NCBI GenBank assembly: GCA_030699855.1 | Contig: JAUYKR010000034.1 | Location: forward strand, 1 to 15,485 | Source of the DNA: a bacterium | GTDB taxonomy: Bacteria; Patescibacteriota; Gracilibacteria; JAUYGZ01 | Direction of reading: 5' to 3' | Length of the DNA stretch: 15,485 nucleotides | Shown: one piece after another, positions 1-5,739 of the stretch | How positions within the stretch are numbered: the first letter of the stretch is position 1 | How the letters are laid out: each line of letters begins with the position of its first letter | Program-made: the position numbers and the translations under genes | Notes under the pieces: model-generated | What the model saw: only the letters and a program-made list of their open reading frames with translations | Database searches by the model: none | What the model was told of the DNA's origin: nothing

Positions 1-140
1 AGCACAAACACAAAAAAAGCTCTAAAGCTGATCAGGATTAGCTCATGGTCCAAAAATCCACGCGAAAAGATTAAAGGAATGAAAACAAACAGGTTTTTGA
101 TCCAGTGGTGGGGACGAAGAAGTTCGAGGTAGGCTTTCAT
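1..140 (-). CDS. UbiA-family prenyltransferase, N-terminal fragment (runs off the left edge)
   Basis: Reading leftward from the ATG at 140-138, the frame stays open to the window edge for 46 codons. The peptide begins MKAYLELLRPHHWIKNLFVF, followed by a hydrophobic stretch. The LRPxxWIKNLFVFxPLxFS start is typical of UbiA-family enzymes related to decaprenyl-phosphate phosphoribosyltransferase, membrane proteins that move a group onto or from a polyprenyl carrier. The catalytic Asp-rich motifs lie outside the window, so the substrate cannot be read. The gene starts 31 bp after the ABC ATPase stop on the same strand, so the two are probably co-transcribed. No clear ribosome binding site precedes the ATG. 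Family call from the N-terminus only. Confidence 0.72.
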   Translation of the reverse strand, partial: MKAYLELLRPHHWIKNLFVFIPLIFSRGFLDHELILISFRAFFVFV

Positions 141-171
141 GGGTGTGGCAGACAGATGTATCAGAATGGTA

Positions 172-825
172 CTACAGGGTAATGACCCGGTCACATATCT
201 CATTGACCAGGGCCTGCGAATGAGAAACCAACACCACCGTTTTCCCCTCCTGTTTAAGCTGGCGAAAGTGCTTCAAGCATTTTTCCTGAAAGCTCTGATC
301 GCCCACCGCCAGTACCTCGTCGACCAGGTAGACGTCTGCCTGGACCTGCATAGCCACGGAAAAAGCCAGGCGGGCGGTCATCCCGCTGGAAAAGTGTTTG
401 AGAGACATGTCCATGAAGTTGGTGAGCTCCGCGAATTCAAACACGCTTTTCATCTGCCGATGAATCTGGCCGGAAGACAGGCCCAAAAGCGCCCCGTTGA
501 GTTCGACATTCTCACGAGCACTCAGTTCCGGGTGAAATCCCACTCCCAGTTCGAGAATAGCGGATAGCTTACCATCCACCTTCACCTCTCCACTATCGGG
601 CTGATAAACTCCAGCCAGAATCTTGAGTAGGGTCGACTTCCCCGTGCCATTCGGCCCCATGATCCCCACAAACTCACCAGAACTGACCTCCAGGGAAAAA
701 TCCTTCACCACCTCCATCACCTCGTGGGTTGTTCGCTCAAAAAAGCCAAGCAAACCACCCCGCACCGACCGCTGGCGCAGGTGAGGCAGTAAAAAGGATT
801 TAGAAATGTTGTAAGCGGAAATCAT
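172..825 (-). CDS. wzt: ABC transporter ATP-binding subunit for polysaccharide export (Wzt/TagH type, short form)
   Basis: This 217-residue nucleotide-binding domain carries Walker A GPNGTGKST (57-65), the signature LKHFSSGM (142-149), Walker B VYLVDE (165-170), the D-loop AVGD (173-176) and the switch His202. FHPELS at the Q-loop position (97-102) is usual in the Wzt/TagH group and separates it from generic ABC ATPases. It would power export of a lipid-linked glycan through the permease encoded upstream at 996-1766. It lacks the C-terminal carbohydrate-binding domain of long Wzt proteins. It also stops right after CDRVITL, where relatives usually carry some 25-40 more residues, and the sequence past the stop does not resume the family pattern. 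A 170-bp gap filled by a palindrome separates it from the permease; a UbiA-family gene follows closely. Confidence 0.9.
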   Translation of the reverse strand: MISAYNISKSFLLPHLRQRSVRGGLLGFFERTTHEVMEVVKDFSLEVSSGEFVGIMGPNGTGKSTLLKILAGVYQPDSGEVKVDGKLSAILELGVGFHPELSARENVELNGALLGLSSGQIHRQMKSVFEFAELTNFMDMSLKHFSSGMTARLAFSVAMQVQADVYLVDEVLAVGDQSFQEKCLKHFRQLKQEGKTVVLVSHSQALVNEICDRVITL

Positions 826-837
826 AGATAAAATATA

Positions 838-988
838 GGGAAGGGAGCATGTCTTACATTTTCGCAGCGAGGTCCTGTTTGAGGGATTCGATGATGAAAA
901 GGGTATAAGAAATGTAATGGTTTTGCGCCGCTGAATTCAGCACAGTTCGAGTTCCGCAGCAAGAAAATGTAAGACATGCTCCCTTCCC
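838..988. repeat. Palindromic intergenic element R1 with 26-bp perfect inverted repeats
   Basis: The 26 bases at 838-863 are the exact reverse complement of 963-988; 99 bp lie between. Just inside the left arm is GCAGCGAGGTCCT (864-876), and just inside the right arm is CCGCAGCAAG. Element R3 (13327-13450) has related motifs at the same places, GAAGCGAGGACCT and CCACAGCGAA, although its arms differ. R1 fills the gap between the permease and ATPase genes. Neither arm is followed by a T-tract, so it is not a normal intrinsic terminator. No ORF of note lies inside. It could be a non-autonomous mobile palindrome (MITE/REP-like) or an RNA hairpin in the transporter mRNA. Confidence 0.85.
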
Positions 989-995
989 ATAAAGA

Positions 996-1766
996 TTAAA
1001 GATACTCCACTGCTCTGCCCTGGAATCTGGCAAACACCCAAATGCCTAAAAGAAGGGCCACCAAAACCACCCCAAGGTAGATCAAGTGATGGTCCGGCCG
1101 GGAAAGCTCGGCCAAAAAGATCACCCCTTTGGCGTGTTCGATGATAAAAGTCATGGGGTTAAGATAAAACCAGTTTCGCAAGGACTCCGGAAGAATCGTC
1201 ATCGGATAAATAACCGGAGCCGCGAAAAATCCGCCCGTAAGCAGCACCTCCCAGATCTGATTTAAATCGCGGTAGCGGGCAAACAAAGCCGAAGTGAGCA
1301 GGGAAAAGGCCAGTATCACCGCGAAAATCAGCAGGGAATAGGCCAGCAGCATCAGCAATTGCCACAGGGCGAGAGTCGGACCGAAGAGCAGCAAGGCTCC
1401 CACTAAAATGAAAAAATTCACCGCGAAAGACATCAGCGACTGCAGGCAGGAAGCCACGACCACGACCCAGCGGGGAAAGCTCATTTTTGTCAGGATGTGG
1501 GCCTTGCCCACGAAGCTGGTCAACCCCAGCATGCTGCCTTCGGCGAAGAAGTTCCACAGCATAATGCCAGTGAGCAGCTGCAACGAGTAGTACTCGACAC
1601 CGCTGGAAAACAGGTGGGAGAAGACCAGATTGAGCACCAAGAAGATGAAGAGCGGTTTGAGAAGAGCCCAAAAAAACCCGAGCACCGAGCCGTGATAGCG
1701 CAGTTTAAAGTCCGCACGGGCCAGAACCCAAGTTAAATGCCAAAGATGTCCCTGAACTTGATACAT
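996..1766 (-). CDS. wzm: ABC-2 type polysaccharide/polyol-phosphate export permease (Wzm/TagG type)
   Basis: This 256-residue protein has about six hydrophobic helices (roughly 30-52, 62-82, 103-128, 135-160, 172-190 and 228-247). It shows family hallmarks: an N-terminal RADFKLRYHGSVLGFFWALL segment before TM1, FARYRDLNQIW (162-172), the AAPVIYP motif (182-188) and YLNPMT (201-206). Length is normal for Wzm. With the ATPase at 172-825 it would form the inner-membrane exporter of a polyprenyl-linked glycan (O-antigen, teichoic-acid-like or other). The ATG at 1766-1764 places the conserved N-terminus correctly; no Shine-Dalgarno is seen. It diverges from the gene at 1844, leaving 77 bp for two promoters, none of which is clear-cut. 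Confidence 0.93.
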   Translation of the reverse strand: MYQVQGHLWHLTWVLARADFKLRYHGSVLGFFWALLKPLFIFLVLNLVFSHLFSSGVEYYSLQLLTGIMLWNFFAEGSMLGLTSFVGKAHILTKMSFPRWVVVVASCLQSLMSFAVNFFILVGALLLFGPTLALWQLLMLLAYSLLIFAVILAFSLLTSALFARYRDLNQIWEVLLTGGFFAAPVIYPMTILPESLRNWFYLNPMTFIIEHAKGVIFLAELSRPDHHLIYLGVVLVALLLGIWVFARFQGRAVEYL

Positions 1767-1843
1767 AAAGAAAAAACGACAAAGGCATTCTCAATAGCTC
1801 AAGGAAAAAATCCATAGTAGAATGTAACCGTAAAAAAGATTGC

Positions 1844-2455
1844 ATGAATGATCTTGGGAAGCAACAGTTTCAGATGAAGGGTAGAGCAGATAAATTAATC
1901 GGAATTATTAAGATTACGCTTTTGGTAAGTGTAGTCATTTTTTTAACCCTCAAAGGGACGGAAAATAGATATAGCTTGCGCGAAGAGAACCTAAAAAAAA
2001 CAATTGAATTACTAACAGATCAGTTATCTAACACCAGAGATGAGCTCCTGGAGGCAAGATTTAAGCTGGGGATAAAACACTTTTGGAATGTAGATGAAGT
2101 AGTCAGGAGTCCTCAAGATAAAACAAAATTTTATTATACTACGTCTGATGGGTCAGGCGAAAGTATTTGGGCTTACGATCTTAATAGGGACAGTAACTAT
2201 ACTGCACGTGGTTACTTTGATTTTCCTTTGGGAAACACTATGCTCTATAACGAAAAACTCCCCGAAGGAAAGATATTCCAGCTCTTGGAAATAGATTATG
2301 ATGGCAATCTCGTCTTCTGGGAACCCTGGAATGATTTCTCTCCAGGACCTGGCTTTTCTCCGTGGCAATCTCCGGAAGTTCTCTCAAATCTCTACGCTCT
2401 AGACCTTACAAAGGACAAGCTGGAAAAGAAATCCTATACGTATCCAAAAAAATAA
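1844..2455 (+). CDS. Membrane-anchored protein of unknown function with a coiled coil
   Basis: I do not recognise a family. Of 203 residues, 1-18 are polar and basic, 19-37 form one hydrophobic helix, and 43-75 look like a coiled coil (REENLKKTIELLTDQLSNTR). Residues 80-203 are rich in Tyr, Trp, Asp and Gly and should lie outside the membrane. Segments such as YYTTSDGSGESIWAYDLN and NLYALDLTKDKLE resemble strands of WD40/PD40-type propellers, but there is too little for a whole propeller. An alternative start is the ATG at 1874, with GGAAG 13 nt upstream. A TAGAAT hexamer at 1818-1823 could be a -10 box, without a good -35. The region is AT-rich. The next gene starts 9 nt later, so the two likely form an operon. 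Confidence 0.7.
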   Translation: MNDLGKQQFQMKGRADKLIGIIKITLLVSVVIFLTLKGTENRYSLREENLKKTIELLTDQLSNTRDELLEARFKLGIKHFWNVDEVVRSPQDKTKFYYTTSDGSGESIWAYDLNRDSNYTARGYFDFPLGNTMLYNEKLPEGKIFQLLEIDYDGNLVFWEPWNDFSPGPGFSPWQSPEVLSNLYALDLTKDKLEKKSYTYPKK

Positions 2456-2464
2456 ACCAGCTTT

Positions 2465-3196
2465 ATGAAGCTTCGCAAGATGAAAAAATTACTGACCATC
2501 CCACTGATCGTCTTCATTATTGGAACATGGATCAACCTAGAAACACCTCAGGGAAATGCAAGTCCATGGTCGTTAGAAGGCTGCCTGGAAATCAAAGATC
2601 AAAAGGATCGAGACCACTGCATCACAAACAGTTATATTTTTGCAGATGCGGTATTTGAAGACTGTAATCTCATCGAGAACAAAAATACGCGCCAACAATG
2701 CAAGGGAACATCTCTTAACAACGTACATAAATCTCTTGTTGCACTCATGAATAATACAAGCATGGCATTAACAGTTATTCTCCTGCTGGGGTTACTCTTT
2801 CTTGTAAAGAGATGGAAAAAGAGAGATGAAGAGCAGGGCAAAAGCACACAGGGCCTCATTCCTATCGCATTTAGCTTAGGCTATGTACTTCTCGCCAGAA
2901 TAGCCCCAGAGTTCTTACTCTACTTAAATCCATATACAAGTATCTTCGCCATAGGCTTACGTTCACCCGATATAATACTCTCCTACCTAACACAATTTTT
3001 TCCATATCAATGGCTCTATTCTATTACGGTAGATGTCATCTGGATAGGAAGCTTCTTTGCGTTAGCAAGGCTCTGCAAAAAACTTCAATGGTCAAATGCA
3101 ACACTCATCATTCTCCTGATAATCATGAATGGAGCGATATTCGCCTTCACTGTGTTGATGTTGACACTCGTCTTAATAGGGCTAAGTGGAGGGTAA
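2465..3196 (+). CDS. Polytopic membrane protein with an N-terminal paired-cysteine domain, function unknown
   Basis: This 243-residue protein starts with a signal-like segment (KKLLTIPLIVFIIGTW, 7-22). An extracytoplasmic stretch with four Cys follows: C40-x11-C52-x14-C67-x11-C79. The units read C-LEIKDQKDRDH-C and C-NLIENKNTRQQ-C, a duplicated C-xxIxdxxxRxx-C pattern. Similar repeats occur in secreted proteins of archaea and uncultured bacteria (from memory), where the Cys pairs probably form disulfides. About four hydrophobic helices follow (roughly 93-115, 130-153, 172-203 and 211-240), with basic KRWKKR (115-120) after the first. M1 or M6 (2480) could be the start. It lies 9 nt after the previous gene, and the next GT2 gene is placed just past its stop. 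A role in surface-glycan assembly is guessed from position only. Confidence 0.72.
   Translation: MKLRKMKKLLTIPLIVFIIGTWINLETPQGNASPWSLEGCLEIKDQKDRDHCITNSYIFADAVFEDCNLIENKNTRQQCKGTSLNNVHKSLVALMNNTSMALTVILLLGLLFLVKRWKKRDEEQGKSTQGLIPIAFSLGYVLLARIAPEFLLYLNPYTSIFAIGLRSPDIILSYLTQFFPYQWLYSITVDVIWIGSFFALARLCKKLQWSNATLIILLIIMNGAIFAFTVLMLTLVLIGLSGG
3188..3193 (+). promoter_or_regulatory. Shine-Dalgarno GGAGGG before the GT2 start at 3207
   Basis: GGAGGG sits in the last codons of the upstream gene (stop at 3194-3196), 13 nt before ATG 3207. The spacing is a little long, but this is one of few purine-rich SD-like sites in the window. It supports ATG 3207 over the GTG at 3186, which would overlap the SD itself. 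Confidence 0.5.
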
Positions 3197-3206
3197 ATCA
3201 TTCACA

Positions 3207-4247
3207 ATGAAGAGAGAATCCCCTCACGTTGCAATTATTATCCTGAATTGGAATGGGCTTAAAGACACCAAAGAATGCTTGGAATCGGTTTTTAAAAACC
3301 ATTACTCCAATTATTGGGTTTATCTGGTGGATAATGGCTCGGAGAAAGGTGAAGGAGAGCAGCTAAAAAACGCTTTTGCTGGTGAACGCTCCGTCACGGT
3401 GATCCAAAACGAACACAATCTGGGTTTTGCCGAAGGCAATAATGTGGGAATAAAGGCCGCTCTGGAAAAGGGGGCTGACTATATCTTCACCCTCAACAAC
3501 GACACCGTCGTTGATCCACATTTTTTGAACGAGGCCGTGGAAGCGGCCGAGACGCAGCAGGCCGGCATCGTCGCCACCCGCATGGTCAACTACTACGACC
3601 GAAGCAAACTCGATAATACCGGCCACGATCTGCTCTCTACCGGCGACACGGTACCGAGGGGGAGAAATCTCCCAACTCCCAACTCCCAACTACCGACTCT
3701 CCCCCTCGGTTCCTGCGCCGGCGGCGCCTTGTATTCGGTAAAAATGTTAAAAGAGATTGGCCTGTTCGATCCGGAATTCTTCCTCAATTACGAAGACAGC
3801 GATCTGAGTCTCCGCGGAATTATCCAAGGCTGGAAGTGTATTTATTCTCCCAAATCGATCGTCTACCACAAGATCAACCAGTCCATCAAAAAGGTGAAAG
3901 ATGATGTTTATCGCATTCGCTCCCAACGCAATCAGCTGTGGGCCTACCTGCATAACATTCCCCTTCCGGTGATCATCCTGAATCTTCCCTGGATCATCCT
4001 GCGCGATCTGGCGGTAATCCTCACCGCCTTCCTCACCCTGCGCTGGGCTGCTCTGAGAATTTTTGTCCTTTCCCGCCTGGAAGTGATCAAGACTCTGCCA
4101 AACATCCTCAAAAAACGGAGAAAAGTTTTACGGCATCAGCAAGTATCCAGCCTGTGGATCTGGCGGCATCAGAAGAACTTCGTCCCCACCTACCTCCGCT
4201 ACTTCTGGGACATCGTCGTCAGACGGAAGAACTCGGTGATGGAATAA
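3207..4247 (+). CDS. GT2 glycosyltransferase, rhamnosyltransferase-like
   Basis: From ATG 3207 the product is 346 residues and begins like a GT-A fold family 2 enzyme: HVAIIILNWNG (7-17), then VDNGS (41-45), NLGFAEGNN (71-79), a DxD-like NNDT (97-100) for metal and nucleotide-sugar, and NYEDSDL (194-200) with the likely catalytic base. SCAGGALY (169-176) is the usual pre-ED acceptor loop. The C-terminal part (253-290) is strongly hydrophobic or amphipathic, suggesting membrane attachment. It resembles WbbL-like rhamnosyltransferases, but sugar and acceptor cannot be read. Residues 154-167 (NLPTPNSQLPTLPL) are encoded by a heptanucleotide repeat in a palindrome. A GTG at 3186 would extend the frame by 7 codons but is disfavoured. 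The last 29 bp overlap the convergent GT2 gene at 4219. Confidence 0.9.
   Translation: MKRESPHVAIIILNWNGLKDTKECLESVFKNHYSNYWVYLVDNGSEKGEGEQLKNAFAGERSVTVIQNEHNLGFAEGNNVGIKAALEKGADYIFTLNNDTVVDPHFLNEAVEAAETQQAGIVATRMVNYYDRSKLDNTGHDLLSTGDTVPRGRNLPTPNSQLPTLPLGSCAGGALYSVKMLKEIGLFDPEFFLNYEDSDLSLRGIIQGWKCIYSPKSIVYHKINQSIKKVKDDVYRIRSQRNQLWAYLHNIPLPVIILNLPWIILRDLAVILTAFLTLRWAALRIFVLSRLEVIKTLPNILKKRRKVLRHQQVSSLWIWRHQKNFVPTYLRYFWDIVVRRKNSVME
3653..3710. repeat. In-frame heptanucleotide repeat (CTCCCAA) inside a 13-bp inverted repeat, within the GT2 gene
   Basis: ACCGAGGGGGAGA (3653-3665) is exactly complementary in reverse to 3698-3710, leaving a 32-nt loop. The loop holds three exact copies of CTCCCAA (3669-3689), then CTACCGA and a partial CTCT. 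The gene reads through without a frame change, in the variable loop before the acceptor motif. The same heptamer occurs inverted in the reductase gene at 11022-11087. Confidence 0.85.
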
Positions 4248-4980
4248 ACCTCATCCAACCGCGAAGTCTCCACCACCATTTGCGGGGAGAAAGACTCCAG
4301 TAGTGATCGTGCTGCACCCGCGCCTGCGGTGCCAGCCAGACTTCCAAAAATGCTTGCCTGACTCGACGACAAAAGTCGGAGTCTTCGAAGTACAGAAAAT
4401 ACCGCTCATCGAAGCCTTTGAGCTTTTTCCAAACTTCGGACCGGATCAGCATGCAGGCGCCTGACGCGAACCCTATCTGTCGGTCTCTCAATTTATTATT
4501 TTTTGTCTTACGTTTTGCGTTTTCAATTGAAACCCCGCCACCTCCGCAGAGCACCAAACCAAGTCCGCGATATTCATTCCCCCAACTGCTCACCAGCCTT
4601 GGATCGGACATTCTGGTGAGGAGTGGCTGCACAATCGCTCTCTTTTCTCCTGCTCGCAAAACCTTGAGCATTTCTGCCAGCGCTCCGCGCTCCACTTTGG
4701 TATCAGGGTTGAGGATGAGGAGCTCCTCGCAGCCCTTCTTGAAACAAACCTGAGCGCCCTGGTTTACCGCACGGGAGAAGCCAACATTCTCTTTGTTTTC
4801 AATCAGCTGCGCTCGGGAAAAAAACTGGTGAACGAAGGCAACACCGTCGTCCCGACTGGCATTGTCGACCACGACCACCATCGAGGATTCCTCAAGCAAC
4901 TTTAAATTGTCGTACAGTGAAGACAGGCAGGTCTGCAGATATTTGGCCGAATTGTGGGTCACGACAACAACTCCGATCAT
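4219..4980 (-). CDS. GT2 glycosyltransferase, short C-terminus
   Basis: This 253-residue GT-A enzyme shows IGVVVVTHNS (2-11), VVDNASRDD (37-45), NVGFSRAVNQG (65-75), the DxD-like NPDT (91-94), FASGACMLIR (171-180) and FDERYFLYFEDSDF (190-203) with the ED pair at 199-200. It would add a sugar from a nucleotide donor to the growing glycan. The ATG (4980-4978) overlaps the rmlA stop as ATGA, so the two genes are translationally coupled. The C-terminus breaks off at GWMRFIPSPSSSV, about where relatives have an RN motif and a further helix, and this tail lies in the 29-bp overlap with the convergent gene. Residues 151-166 (ENAKRKTKNNK core) come from a degenerate AT-rich 7-nt repeat. Confidence 0.87.
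   Translation of the reverse strand: MIGVVVVTHNSAKYLQTCLSSLYDNLKLLEESSMVVVVDNASRDDGVAFVHQFFSRAQLIENKENVGFSRAVNQGAQVCFKKGCEELLILNPDTKVERGALAEMLKVLRAGEKRAIVQPLLTRMSDPRLVSSWGNEYRGLGLVLCGGGGVSIENAKRKTKNNKLRDRQIGFASGACMLIRSEVWKKLKGFDERYFLYFEDSDFCRRVRQAFLEVWLAPQARVQHDHYWSLSPRKWWWRLRGWMRFIPSPSSSV
4488..4528. repeat. Degenerate AT-rich heptanucleotide repeat inside the minus-strand GT2 gene
   Basis: Read on the minus strand from 4528, the sequence divides into AATTGAA AACGCAA AACGTAA, then GACAAAA AATAATA AATTGA. These are six 7-nt units sharing A-rich ends. It encodes a Lys/Asn-rich insert (about IENAKRKTKNNKL) between the GGGGV loop and RQIGFASG. The period is less exact than in the CTCCCAA repeats, and it may be chance in A-rich sequence. 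Confidence 0.45.
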
Positions 4981-5693
4981 AAGTTCTTGTCACGGATAAA
5001 CTGGGTAGCCGCGAACATGGCCTCGAAGGTTCCGGTGTCAAACCAGGCCCCCCTGACGATCTCAGCACCGAGCTGGCCTTCCTGGAGATACAGATTATGC
5101 AGATCGGTGATCTCCAGCTCTCCGCGGACGGACGGCCGTAGGGCCTTTGCTTTTCGCACCACGGTAGAGTCGTAAAGATAAAAGCCCGTCACCGCGAGAT
5201 CACTCTTGGGCTGGACTGGCTTCTCTTCCAGAGAAAGGACTTTGTTGTTCGGACCCAGCTCAGCTACGCCAAAGCGCTCGGCATCTGGTACTTCTTTCAC
5301 GAAGATCCGAGCGCCGCCGGAAAAATGCTTCACCTCTTCGTTAAAATCATCTTCGAACAGGTTGTCGCCGAGAATCATGGCAACATTCTCTTCTTCGATG
5401 AAGCTCTCCCCGATCAAAAATGCCTGAGCCAAGCCATCCGGCTTATCCTGGACTTCGTAGAAGAAACGGGCGCCAAATTCCTTGCCAGACCCCAGCAACT
5501 TCACAAAATCTCCGGCGTGCTCCGGCGCCACGATGATCAGAATTTCTTTGATACCAGCCTTCAGCAAGGTCTCCAGCGGATAGTAAATCATCGGCTTGTT
5601 GTAGATGGGCAGCAGCTGCTTGCTCGTCACCTTGGTGACCGGGTGGAGCCGCGAGCCGTTACCACCGGCAAGAATGATTCCTTTCATAGACAT
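4977..5693 (-). CDS. rmlA: Glucose-1-phosphate thymidylyltransferase (short RmlA type)
   Basis: This nucleotidyltransferase makes dTDP-glucose from dTTP and glucose 1-phosphate, the first step to dTDP-rhamnose and related deoxysugars, in the cytoplasm. The 238 residues carry the signature LAGGNGSRLHPVT (8-20), KQLLPIYNKPMIYYPL (25-40), metal-binding LGDN (108-111), EEKP (156-159), VTGFYLYD (168-175) and WFDTG (217-221). The length fits the short RmlA group (about 240 residues) that lacks the C-terminal extension of the 290-residue enterobacterial enzymes. UTP or another NTP cannot be excluded. M1 and M3 are both possible starts; neither has an SD. It is the first gene of a two-gene minus-strand unit with the GT2, overlapping by ATGA, and diverges from the fusion gene across 46 bp. 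Confidence 0.92.
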   Translation of the reverse strand: MSMKGIILAGGNGSRLHPVTKVTSKQLLPIYNKPMIYYPLETLLKAGIKEILIIVAPEHAGDFVKLLGSGKEFGARFFYEVQDKPDGLAQAFLIGESFIEEENVAMILGDNLFEDDFNEEVKHFSGGARIFVKEVPDAERFGVAELGPNNKVLSLEEKPVQPKSDLAVTGFYLYDSTVVRKAKALRPSVRGELEITDLHNLYLQEGQLGAEIVRGAWFDTGTFEAMFAATQFIRDKNL

Positions 5694-5704
5694 TTAAGGG
5701 CCAA

Positions 5705-5732
5705 TTGACTAGAATTCCAAAAGAAGTATAAC
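5705..5732 (+). promoter_or_regulatory. Sigma-70-like promoter for the methyltransferase-glycosyltransferase gene, predicted leaderless
   Basis: TTGACT (5705-5710), a 16-bp spacer and TATAAC (5727-5732) each match the consensus hexamers at five of six bases. The expected transcription start, about 6-8 nt past the -10 box, falls at 5738-5740, on the ATG itself (5740). No Shine-Dalgarno could fit, so the mRNA is predicted to be leaderless or almost so. Confidence 0.65.
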
Positions 5733-5739
5733 ATTAAAA

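Noticed and set aside
139..567. Plus-strand ORF of 142 codons opposite the ATPase
   Set aside because: It lies antisense within a gene with complete ABC motifs and has no protein-like pattern of its own.
838..988. Insertion sequence with a transposase
   Set aside because: The element is only 151 bp and has no coding capacity; no transposase is seen anywhere in the window.
4219..5693. Recoded TGA (as in some CPR lineages)
   Set aside because: TGA ends both rmlA and the GT2 at natural places, and the rmlA TGA forms an ATGA overlap with the next start, so the standard code fits.
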